From CAYFSC01 sp964345695 (GTDB taxonomy: Bacteria; Bacteroidota; Rhodothermia; Rhodothermales; Salinibacteraceae): 30,169 nt of DNA. The stretch lies in contig CAYFSC010000012.1 in NCBI GenBank assembly GCA_964345695.1, positions 1 through 30,169 on the forward strand, given 5' to 3'. Shown one piece after another: positions 16,604 to 23,431 of the stretch. The translations under genes were made by a program, and so were the position numbers. The notes under the pieces are model-generated. The model was not told the origin of the DNA and made no database searches. It worked only from the letters and a program-made list of their open reading frames with translations. Position 1 is the stretch's first letter; each line of letters opens with the position of its first letter.

Positions 16604-17875
16604 ATGGGTTTGACCCCACACCAGCAGGAGGCCTACGACGAGGTCTATGCGCGCCTTGCCGAGGGCGATACGTACATCGGACTGCGCGGCTACGCGGGAA
16701 CGGGCAAGACGTACCTCGTGAGTCGCCTCATCGAGCAGCTCGTGGAAGAGGACTGTACGGTGAGTGTCTGCGCGCCTACGCACAAGGCCGTGCAGGTCCT
16801 CAGTCAAGAACTCGGCGGGGCGCCGGTGGAGCTGCAGACGCTGCACTCCTTTCTCGGCCTGCGCCTGCAGCCCGACGAGGACGGGGGGTATCATCTCGTG
16901 CCCGAGATGGAGGAGCGGGACTATCCCGAAGGGGTCGTCATTGTCGACGAGGCGTCGATGATCGGGCGGGAGGAGTGGCAGTATATCGAACTCGCCGCGC
17001 AGCGCGACCTCATGCAGCGGCAGGGCGTGCAGTGGCTGTTCGTCGGCGATCCCGCGCAGCTTCCGCCCGTCAACGAAGACCCGTCGCCCGCCCTGGAGGT
17101 GCCCGGCCCGATGCTGGAAGAGATCCACCGCCAGGCGGCCGACAATCCGATCCTGGATCTCGCGACGCAGATTCGCAAAGGCGAGTGTCGACGCTTCCAG
17201 AGCCAGTACGAGAACGGGCAGGGCGTGGCCATCACGCACAACCGCGGCGGCTTTCTCGACAGCGTCCTGCGCACATTCGACACCGAGGCGTTTGACGACA
17301 ACGCCATGTACGCTCGTCTTCTGGCCTACCGGAACCGGACCGTGCGCCGCTACAACCGCGAAATTCGCACGGCTCGCTATGGGGAGGACGCGCCCCGCTT
17401 CGAGCCTGGCGAGTGGCTCGTGGCGCGCGAGACGTGGTACCACGACGGCGAAACGGTACTGCTAAACAGCGAAGAAGTGCGGGTCAAGAAAGCCACCATC
17501 GACACCTTCGAGGCCGATGATCTCAGCGAGTGGACCGTCTGGAAGCTCAAGCTTCGCAAGCCCGGCCGGGGCATGACCCGCACGGCCCTGGTGCTGCACG
17601 AGGACGAGTTCGAGCGCTACGAAAATGAGCTGGAGAAGCGTCGGATGGCCGCGAGGGAGGACCCGCGAAAGTGGGAGCGATTCTACGATCTCCGCGAGCG
17701 ATTTGCGCGGGTCGACTACGCCTACGCGTCGACCGTCCACAAAAGTCAAGGCTCCACGTTCGACACCGTCTTTGTCGACCGGCGTGACCTCCAGGCCTGT
17801 CGCGGTGACGAGCGCGAGGCCCTGCTGTACGTCGCCGTCACGCGCCCCTCGCGCCGCCTCGCACTCCTGGTGTGA
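16604..17875 (+). CDS. Dda-like superfamily 1B DNA helicase
   Basis: This 423-residue protein is close in size and plan to phage T4 Dda (about 439 residues), a 5'-3' helicase that clears proteins from DNA. Motifs in order are GYAGTGKT (29-36, motif I), CAPTHKA (Ia, about 55-61), DEAS (114-117, motif II), GDPAQLPPV (147-155, motif III), VHKSQGST (about 378-385, motif V) and YVAVTRPSR (motif VI, near the C-terminus). The segment between about 220 and 350 is the likely accessory insertion. ATG 16604 begins MGLTPHQQEAYDEV, the expected Q-motif-like start. There are no phage genes around it, so it appears to be a resident chromosomal gene, probably in replication or recombination-linked repair. 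Confidence 0.88.
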   Translation: MGLTPHQQEAYDEVYARLAEGDTYIGLRGYAGTGKTYLVSRLIEQLVEEDCTVSVCAPTHKAVQVLSQELGGAPVELQTLHSFLGLRLQPDEDGGYHLVPEMEERDYPEGVVIVDEASMIGREEWQYIELAAQRDLMQRQGVQWLFVGDPAQLPPVNEDPSPALEVPGPMLEEIHRQAADNPILDLATQIRKGECRRFQSQYENGQGVAITHNRGGFLDSVLRTFDTEAFDDNAMYARLLAYRNRTVRRYNREIRTARYGEDAPRFEPGEWLVARETWYHDGETVLLNSEEVRVKKATIDTFEADDLSEWTVWKLKLRKPGRGMTRTALVLHEDEFERYENELEKRRMAAREDPRKWERFYDLRERFARVDYAYASTVHKSQGSTFDTVFVDRRDLQACRGDEREALLYVAVTRPSRRLALLV

Positions 17876-18000
17876 TTGCGTGTGGACGTTCCGGGGAGAG
17901 CGCGCGGGGACGCCTCTGATCGAGCGGCAGCGCTGGGTCGTCAGACGCGCGTTGTTCCGTCGGCCCCCGTTGAGCCCGCGAAACTCGTCGGCGCCAGATA

Positions 18001-18022
18001 GGTATAGGGGGTACCCCTACCC
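18001..18022 (+). promoter_or_regulatory. Candidate CsoR-type copper operator upstream of copZ
   Basis: The 255-bp spacer before copZ contains TATAGGGGGTACCCCTA. It is an inverted repeat (TAGGGG at 18005-18010, CCCCTA at 18014-18019) with a perfect GGGGTACCCC core at 18008-18017. G/C tracts flanked by TA-rich ends are the recognition pattern of CsoR/RcnR-family repressors, and a csoR gene lies 0.4 kb downstream. The TATA-like bases could be part of a -10 element covered by the repressor. The match is by eye. Confidence 0.55.
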
Positions 18023-18130
18023 AAAGAAAAAGCAAAGAGGGAGTGTGGAAGAGGCGGAAAGCCCCCAACGACCCACGTCGTGCATTCCGCATGCGACACC
18101 TGCCAACCGAAATTCGACGATCAAACGGTT

Positions 18131-18343
18131 ATGAGCACGGACCGACAGGAAAGCTTCGACATCGATGGCATGGGCTGCGCGCACTGCGTGACCGCCGTGG
18201 AGGACGCGCTGGACGCGGTCGACGGTGTCGCCGTCGAGGGGGTCGAGATCGGATCGGCCACCGTGGCCTACGATCCCAGTGCCGCATCCCACGACGACCT
18301 CGTCCGCGCGATCGAGGACGCGGGGTATTCGGTCCCGTCGTGA
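18131..18343 (+). CDS. copZ: CopZ-like copper chaperone (single HMA domain)
   Basis: This 70-residue single heavy-metal-associated domain carries Cu(I) in the cytoplasm and hands it to CopA or to the repressor. The metal loop is GMGCAHC, with the two cysteines of the MxCxxC motif, near residues 13-19. The remainder (AVEDALDAVDGVAVEGVEIG, then AIEDAGYSV at the end) matches the ferredoxin-like fold. The ATG at 18131 excludes a 17-residue upstream extension. It is the first gene of the copper cluster, just downstream of a candidate operator. csoR follows after a 92-bp repeat-filled spacer. Confidence 0.9.
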   Translation: MSTDRQESFDIDGMGCAHCVTAVEDALDAVDGVAVEGVEIGSATVAYDPSAASHDDLVRAIEDAGYSVPS

Positions 18344-18345
18344 CC

Positions 18346-18423
18346 GGTATGGAGGTGTGGAGGTATGGACGTTGGTCCCTCCACCCCTCCACCCTTCCAC
18401 CCTTCCACCCCTCCACCCCTACA
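18346..18423 (+). repeat. Octanucleotide repeat palindrome with G-quadruplex potential between copZ and csoR
   Basis: Three exact 8-bp units, GGTATGGA, GGTGTGGA and GGTATGGA (18346-18369), are followed after a short loop by a run of CCCYTCCA units in register at 18384, 18392, 18400, 18408 and 18416. The two halves are complementary: 18350-18363 pairs with 18378-18391 at 13 of 14 positions. On the minus strand the second half has six G-runs of three or more separated by 4-5 bases, a canonical G-quadruplex pattern. It occupies nearly the whole spacer, directly before csoR. Confidence 0.85.
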
Positions 18424-18435
18424 TCCCGAAACGCC

Positions 18436-18714
18436 ATGCAACTCGACGACGAGAAGCAGAAGCAGGTCGTCACGCGCCTCCGCCGGATCGAAGGCCAGGT
18501 GCGCGGCCTGCAGAAGATGATCGAGGACGATCGCTACTGCGGCGACGTGCTCGATCAGATCCACTCCGTGCAAGAGGCATTGCGGTCCGTCGGTCGCGCA
18601 ATTACGCGCAGCCACCTGGAGAACTGCGTGACCGAAGCGCTTCGCTCCGGCGACGAGGCGACCGCCGAGGACACCTACGACGAGGTGATGGATCTGCTGT
18701 ACAAAAACTACTGA
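18436..18714 (+). CDS. csoR: CsoR-family copper-sensing repressor
   Basis: This 92-residue all-helical repressor of the DUF156 (CsoR/RcnR) family begins KQKQVVTRLRRIEGQVRGLQ, the DNA-binding N-terminus. Cu(I) ligands are present with the exact spacing of Mycobacterium tuberculosis CsoR: Cys35, His60 and Cys64 (in RYCGDVLDQI and SHLENCVTEAL). That C-H-C set separates it from nickel (RcnR) and formaldehyde (FrmR) sensors. Cu(I) binding should release the operator and turn on the cluster. The gene sits between copZ and copA on one strand, so it is probably autoregulated. Its leader is a tandem-repeat hairpin with no Shine-Dalgarno sequence. Confidence 0.92.
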   Translation: MQLDDEKQKQVVTRLRRIEGQVRGLQKMIEDDRYCGDVLDQIHSVQEALRSVGRAITRSHLENCVTEALRSGDEATAEDTYDEVMDLLYKNY

Positions 18715-18722
18715 CGGCGGTC

Positions 18723-18770
18723 GCGTGCGGGCGTGCGAGCGAGAGGGCGTGCAGGCGAACGGGCGTTGAT
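18723..18770 (+). repeat. GCG-octamer repeat array between csoR and copA
   Basis: Six consecutive 8-bp units start with GCG at 18723, 18731, 18739, 18747, 18755 and 18763 (for example GCGTGCGG, GCGTGCGA, GCGAGAGG). The last five bases of each unit vary. The 13-mer GCGAGAGGGCGTG at 18739-18751 recurs exactly at 30098-30110 in a second array of the same period. Confidence 0.75.
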
Positions 18771-18782
18771 CCAGCAATCCAA

Positions 18783-18818
18783 GCGACGGACGGCGTCCGT
18801 CGGTTCGGCGTCCGTCGC
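18783..18818 (+). promoter_or_regulatory. Inverted repeat with two alternative hairpins upstream of copA
   Basis: A perfect 10-bp inverted repeat (GCGACGGACG at 18783-18792, CGTCCGTCGC at 18809-18818) spans a 16-nt spacer. The left arm can instead pair with a nearer copy (GACGGAC at 18785-18791 with GTCCGTC at 18795-18801). The two hairpins are mutually exclusive, the geometry of an attenuator, but no T-run follows. It lies 67 bp before copA. Confidence 0.5.
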
Positions 18819-18885
18819 GTCCACACCCGTCCATTCGACGTTCGGGACGAGCACCGACTTTCAGCCATCGATCCCATCAGGTTTC

Positions 18886-21495
18886 ATGAGCAACCAGCCG
18901 ACCGACACCGATCAGATTCCGGAGGAGACCGACGCCCGCGGCGATGGCCAGCCCGCAGCGCAGGGCGAGACGTGCCCCGTTCCACCGCCGGAGACGGAGA
19001 CCAACGGCGAGGCCTCCGCATCGACTGCCGAGGGCACAGCCCGCATGACGCTCCCCGTGCAGGGGATGTCGTGCGCGGCCTGCGTCGACCGCGTCGAGCG
19101 CGCGCTGGCCGACACCGAGGGCGTTGCATCTGCGAGCGTGAACCTCGCGACGGAGCGCGCCGACGTGACGTTCGATGCCTCCGCCGCGCAGGTCCCCGAT
19201 CTCGTGCAGGCGGTCACCGACAGCGGGTATGACGTCCGCACGACGGAGACAAGTCTCACGATCCAGGGCATGGACTGCGCCTCGTGTGCGAATCGCGTGG
19301 AAACGGCTCTGAAAAGTCAGCGTGGCGTGTTGGAGGCCAGCATCAACTTCGCCACCGAGCGCGCGACGGTCCGGTACGTACCGGGCGCCGTGTCCGTGGC
19401 TGACCTGAAGCAGGCCGTTCGCAACGCCGGGTACGACGTGCTCGACACCGAGGGCGAGGCCGACCGCGCCGACGTCGAAAAACAGGCGCGTGCGGAAGAA
19501 AAGCAGTCCATGCAGCGCCGGCTCCTGTGGGCGCTCGCATTCGCCGTGCCGGTCTTCCTGCTGGAGATGGGGCCCATGATCGTACCGGGCCTCGGTGAGA
19601 TGATCGGACAGGCGATGTCCGATTCGACCCGCTACATCGTGCTCTTCGCGCTGACGTCCGTCGTGCAGTTCGGGCCCGGCCTCTACTTCTACAAGCACGG
19701 CTGGCCCGCGCTGAAGAGCGGCAGCCCGGACATGAACACGCTCGTGATGATCGGAACGAGCGCGGCGTACGGCTACTCCGTCGTCGCCACGTTCCTCCCG
19801 CAGATTCTGCCGGAGGGCACCGTGCACGTCTACTACGAGGCTGCGGCGACCATCGTCACGCTCATCCTGGCGGGCAATTACATGGAAGCCCTCGCCAAAG
19901 GCCGCGCCAGCGACGCCATCCGCAAACTGCTCGACCTGCAGGCGAAGACCGCCCGCGTCGTGCGCGACGGCGGGGCCGTCGAAGTTCCGATCGAAGAGGT
20001 CGTGCCTGGCGACGAGATTCGCGTGCGCCCCGGCGAGAAGATCCCGGTCGACGGCACGGTGAGGAGCGGCACCTCGTACGTCGACGAGTCGATGGTCACC
20101 GGCGAGCCGGATCCCGTGCGCAAGACGGAGGGCGAGGAGGTCGTCGGCGGCACGATCAACAAGACGGGCAGCTTCACCTTCGAGGCGACGCGCGTCGGCG
20201 AGGGGACCGTGCTCTCGCAGATCGTGCAGATGGTCGAAGAGGCGCAGGGCTCGAAGCCGCCCATCCAGTCGCTGGCCGACCAGGTCGTGCGCGTGTTTGT
20301 GCCGCTGGTGCTCGCCATCGCCACGATCACGTTCGGCGTGTGGATGGCGTTCGGCCCGCAGCCCGCGCTCACCTTTGCCGTCGTCAACGCCGTGGCCGTC
20401 CTCATCATCGCCTGCCCGTGCGCCATGGGCATTGCCACGCCGATCTCGGTGATGGTCGGCACCGGTCGCGCCGCCGAACTGGGCGTGTACGTCCGCGAGG
20501 GCGAGGCGCTGCAGGCCCTCCACACGGCCGACGTGGTGGCGCTCGACAAGACGGGCACGCTCACGAAGGGCCAGCCCGAAGTCACGGACTTCGTCGTGGA
20601 GGACGCCTTCGACCGCGCGGACGTGCTCCGCTGGGCCGCCGCCGTCGAGGCGCAGTCCGAGCACCCCATCGGGGAGGCCATCGTTGCTCGTGCCCAAGAG
20701 GAAAACGTGGATACGGCAGAAGCGACTGAGTTTGAGGCGGTCGCCGGACATGGCGTCGAGGCCACCGTCGAGGAGCGGCGCATCGCCATCGGGGCGGATC
20801 GCTACATGGAGCGGCTGGATGTGGACGTGCGCGCGAAGCAGGACACGGCCGACGCGCTCGCCGACGCGGCCAAAACGCCGCTCTACGTCGCCGTCGACGG
20901 ACAGCTCGCCGCCGTCGTGGCCGTGGCGGATCCGATTAAGGAGACGACACCCGCAGCGCTCGACGCGCTGCACGAGATGGGCGTTACCATCGCCATGATC
21001 ACGGGCGACGACGAACGGACCGCGCGGGCCATCGCGCGCGAACTCGGCATCGACCGCGTCCACGCTGAGGTGCTGCCCAACGACAAGGCCGACACGGTGC
21101 GGACCCTGCAGGAGGGCGGGCAGACCGTCGCGTTCGTGGGCGACGGCATCAACGACGCCCCCGCGCTCGCGCAGGCCGACGTGGGCATCGCCATCGGGAC
21201 GGGCACCGACGTCGCCATCGAGGCGGGCGACATCGTGCTCATGTCCGGCGACCTGACGGGCGTTCCGAACGCCGTCTCGCTCTCAAAGGCGACGCTCCGC
21301 AACATCAAGCAGAACCTTTTCTGGGCCTTCGCTTACAACATTCTCTTGATCCCGGTTGCCGCGGGCGTGCTGTATCCGTCTCTGGGACTGCTGCTCTCTC
21401 CGGCGCTTGCTGCCCTCGCGATGGTGTTCAGCGACCTGTTCGTCATCGGCAATGCCCTGCGGCTGCGCCGGTTCGCGCCCGCGACCGCGGCTTGA
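18886..21495 (+). CDS. copA: Copper-exporting P1B-type ATPase
   Basis: This 869-residue ATPase pumps Cu(I) out of the cytoplasm. After an acidic ~55-residue leader come two heavy-metal-associated domains: GMSCAAC (Cys63, Cys66) and GMDCASC (Cys131, Cys134). The membrane metal site is CPC at 510-512 (ACPCAMGIATP). TGEP (405-408) is in the actuator domain. The phosphorylated aspartate is Asp554 in DKTGTLT, SEHP with HP at 593-594 is the nucleotide-domain mark, and GDGINDAPAL closes the phosphorylation domain. The last two helices contain YN (AFAYNILLIPVAAG) and the Ser-containing segment MVFSDLFVIGNALRL, close to the Cu(I)-specific signature. ATG 18886 is chosen over an earlier GTG-type start because the upstream stretch is repeat-derived. 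Likely co-regulated with copZ and csoR. Confidence 0.97.
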   Translation: MSNQPTDTDQIPEETDARGDGQPAAQGETCPVPPPETETNGEASASTAEGTARMTLPVQGMSCAACVDRVERALADTEGVASASVNLATERADVTFDASAAQVPDLVQAVTDSGYDVRTTETSLTIQGMDCASCANRVETALKSQRGVLEASINFATERATVRYVPGAVSVADLKQAVRNAGYDVLDTEGEADRADVEKQARAEEKQSMQRRLLWALAFAVPVFLLEMGPMIVPGLGEMIGQAMSDSTRYIVLFALTSVVQFGPGLYFYKHGWPALKSGSPDMNTLVMIGTSAAYGYSVVATFLPQILPEGTVHVYYEAAATIVTLILAGNYMEALAKGRASDAIRKLLDLQAKTARVVRDGGAVEVPIEEVVPGDEIRVRPGEKIPVDGTVRSGTSYVDESMVTGEPDPVRKTEGEEVVGGTINKTGSFTFEATRVGEGTVLSQIVQMVEEAQGSKPPIQSLADQVVRVFVPLVLAIATITFGVWMAFGPQPALTFAVVNAVAVLIIACPCAMGIATPISVMVGTGRAAELGVYVREGEALQALHTADVVALDKTGTLTKGQPEVTDFVVEDAFDRADVLRWAAAVEAQSEHPIGEAIVARAQEENVDTAEATEFEAVAGHGVEATVEERRIAIGADRYMERLDVDVRAKQDTADALADAAKTPLYVAVDGQLAAVVAVADPIKETTPAALDALHEMGVTIAMITGDDERTARAIARELGIDRVHAEVLPNDKADTVRTLQEGGQTVAFVGDGINDAPALAQADVGIAIGTGTDVAIEAGDIVLMSGDLTGVPNAVSLSKATLRNIKQNLFWAFAYNILLIPVAAGVLYPSLGLLLSPALAALAMVFSDLFVIGNALRLRRFAPATAA

Positions 21496-21601
21496 GTTTC
21501 GGGTTCCGAGCTCGGTGTTTCGAGGGCAACTGACGTTTGACGGCGGACGAGGGACTCAAAATATCTGTCGCCCACCCCCACTCTGATTTTTCGCTTCAGC
21601 C

Positions 21602-22129
21602 ATGGCTTTGAATGCCTCTCCCAAGAACATCGTCATCGCCTTCGCCGTCGGCATCGCGCTGGCCGTCGGCGGCATCTACCTGTACGAATCAAGCGGAACC
21701 GATCCGATTGCGGCGTCCGAGGCGGCGGCAGAGACCGCGGCGGGTGAACTTCCGTCCGTAACGGTCTACAAGAGCCCGACGTGCGGGTGCTGTAGCAAGT
21801 GGGTCGATCACCTCCAGGACAATGGATTCGCCGTCAAGACGACCGACATGCGCGACGTCCGTCCGATGAAGAACCGCCTCGGCGTTCCCGAAACGCTCGC
21901 TTCCTGCCACACGGCGGTGGTGGGCGGGTACGTGGTGGAGGGGCACGTGCCGGCGTCGGACATCAAGCGCCTTCTCCAGCAGCAACCCGACGTGTCCGGC
22001 CTCTCGGTGCCGGGGATGCCCGTGGGGTCTCCAGGGATGGAGCAGGGCGACCGCGTCGATCCGTACCGCGTTGTCGCCTTCTCCACGACCGGCAAAACGA
22101 GTGTCTTCAATACTTACAGCGGACGTTAA
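21602..22129 (+). CDS. DUF411-family metal-binding protein
   Basis: This 175-residue protein has an N-terminal membrane anchor or signal (residues 9-28, NIVIAFAVGIALAVGGIYLY). An Ala/Glu-rich linker follows, then a DUF411 domain: VTVYKSPTCGCCSKW (Cys61, Cys63, Cys64), LASCHTAVVGGYVVEGHVPA (Cys102, His103) and VPGMPVGSPGMEQG. DUF411 proteins are often encoded beside copper efflux genes and are thought to bind copper, though the biochemical role is poorly settled. Here it follows copA by 106 bp on the same strand, so an extracytoplasmic copper-binding role is the best guess. ATG 21602 begins just before the membrane segment. Confidence 0.88.
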   Translation: MALNASPKNIVIAFAVGIALAVGGIYLYESSGTDPIAASEAAAETAAGELPSVTVYKSPTCGCCSKWVDHLQDNGFAVKTTDMRDVRPMKNRLGVPETLASCHTAVVGGYVVEGHVPASDIKRLLQQQPDVSGLSVPGMPVGSPGMEQGDRVDPYRVVAFSTTGKTSVFNTYSGR

Positions 22130-22582
22130 ACCCACGACAGGCCCTGCACTCCATACCGTTTTGGATGGACACTTCATGAATTAACGGACGCAACGCGCGG
22201 AGGCGTTATGCGTCCCGGTTCGCAAATGTCTAATGGGTAAGTCTTTTTGGAACCGATCCGTCCCATTCAAAATCGATGATGGAGCACGCTCACCCCGAGG
22301 CCTTCCCCGAGCATCTTCGTGCTCATCTTCTTCCGATGCCCGAGACCTCAGAGGAGGCTTTCGAACTCCTGCTTTTGTTCCTCTGTATCGGCCGTAAGGC
22401 CAAGGATTCTACAGAACGGCCCGATCTCCCACCAGAGATCGGGCATGGCAGAAATGGAGCGCCGGAGAAGTGATGCGCCGGAAAACATTTTCCTCTGGGC
22501 GCATCTATCGGACACATGAGAGGGGGACTGCGTAACGCCCGAATCCGCTTCTTGGGGCTGCCTTCACGTGAGGTGGGTCCCC
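22130..22582 (+). other. Gene-poor convergent spacer with two strong hairpins
   Basis: No convincing gene is seen between the DUF411 gene and the convergent receiver gene. A 65-codon frame at 22276-22473 has no recognisable family and runs into the first hairpin, so I do not call it. Hairpin 1 is a perfect 10-bp stem (22419-22428 with 22435-22444, 6-nt loop). Hairpin 2 pairs GATGCGCC (22472-22479) with GGCGCATC (22498-22505) around an inner GGAAA/TTTCC stem. Neither is followed by a T-run. The first part (about 22205-22275) is A+T-rich compared with its surroundings. Confidence 0.6.
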
Positions 22583-22945
22583 TCAGAGGAGACGGCCAAC
22601 GGCGGCCTCCAGTGTTGCCGTTTGGACCGGTTTCTTGAGCACGGCGTCGATACCGGACCGCCGCGCTTCGGCTTCGGTAATGCCGGGTCGGTAGCCGCTC
22701 ATCAGCAGGATGGGCTGTTCGAAGCCTTCGTCGCGGAACGCCTCTGCCAACTCCAGCCCGTTCATGCTGGGCATCCGGAAGTCGGTGATCAGCAGATCGA
22801 TATCTGCGGGAGCGGTGCGGAACGTCCGGAGCGCGGCCTGGGCTTGCGAGAAGGTCGTGACGTCATAACCCAGGCGACGTAAGCGAACGGACTCCAACTG
22901 TAGGATGCTGGGCTCATCATCTACGACCAGGATACGAGACGGCAC
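22583..22945 (-). CDS. Stand-alone response-regulator receiver domain
   Basis: This 120-residue protein is only a CheY-like receiver, with no output domain. The acidic pocket is Asp9-Asp10 (ILVVDDEPS), the phosphoacceptor is Asp55 (LLITDFRMPSMNG), the switch residue is Ser83 (MSGY), and the conserved lysine is Lys105 before Pro106. It starts with GTG at 22945. Such single-domain proteins act in phosphorelays or bind a partner directly. No histidine kinase is encoded in this window, so its kinase and target are unknown. It is divergent from the patatin-like gene across 486 bp. Confidence 0.93.
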   Translation of the reverse strand: MPSRILVVDDEPSILQLESVRLRRLGYDVTTFSQAQAALRTFRTAPADIDLLITDFRMPSMNGLELAEAFRDEGFEQPILLMSGYRPGITEAEARRSGIDAVLKKPVQTATLEAAVGRLL

Positions 22946-23431
22946 GGGACGTCAGGAACTGATTCCTCAAAAGGTCATCCTCAAGACAGTCGGGCGGTGA
23001 ACCATATAACGTCTCCATCAAAAGTTAATTGAACCGCCCCGACAGCGGGATCGCAGTCCCGGTCGCCGAGTCGGCGCTGAGACGGCGCGAGTCGGCGGGA
23101 CCGTCGGCTTGCGGGCTGCAGGCGCGGCGGGCCGCCGGGCTCTGCCTTCAGAGACGATGGAGGACCGGTGTGTCTTTGCTTTCCAGCGTCCTGGTGCCTC
23201 ACGATGTCGGCTCGTTTCGTTCCGGAGGCGGAAGAACGGCCCTCTCGGCGCCGATGATAAATGCGCAATGGCAGAGGGCTGCCACGTTCTGCTGTCAGTG
23301 GGTCGTTTCCTGTTTGTACATTTTCGTACATTGAACGAGTGGCCTTTGCGCTGTCCAGACGTCGGTTGGCGCGTGACTCTTCTCTTCCGGCCGCCTTGGT
23401 TTCGTTCTCCATTCCCGTCCCCCAAGCCGTC
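22946..23431 (+). other. Gene-free divergent spacer with inverted repeats
   Basis: There is no supported gene between the receiver gene and the patatin-like gene. An inverted repeat, GTCGGGCGGT (22989-22998) with ACCGCCCCGAC (23033-23043, one bulged C), flanks an A+T-rich core that probably includes the receiver-gene promoter. The middle (about 23040-23150) is very G+C-rich. A longer frame for the patatin-like protein runs back to 23261 but has no family character. I see no known RNA family. Confidence 0.55.
23315..23332 (+). promoter_or_regulatory. Small dyad/direct repeat upstream of the patatin-like gene
   Basis: TGTAC (23315-23319) and GTACA (23326-23330) form a dyad with a 6-bp spacer. 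The same bases are also a direct repeat of GTACATT with a 10-bp step (23316 and 23326), about one helical turn. It lies 100 bp before the start codon in a locally A+T-rich patch, consistent with a promoter or operator. Function unproven. Confidence 0.3.

Noticed and set aside
18346..18423. CRISPR array
   Set aside because: Units are 8 bp with no unique spacers of 25-40 bp; no cas genes in the window.
18877..21063. 728-codon open frame on the minus strand
   Set aside because: Antisense shadow of copA; Arg/His/Gly-rich translation without motifs.
22276..22473. Possible 65-residue protein
   Set aside because: No recognisable family, ends inside a hairpin region, and a second overlapping frame is equally open; support is too weak.
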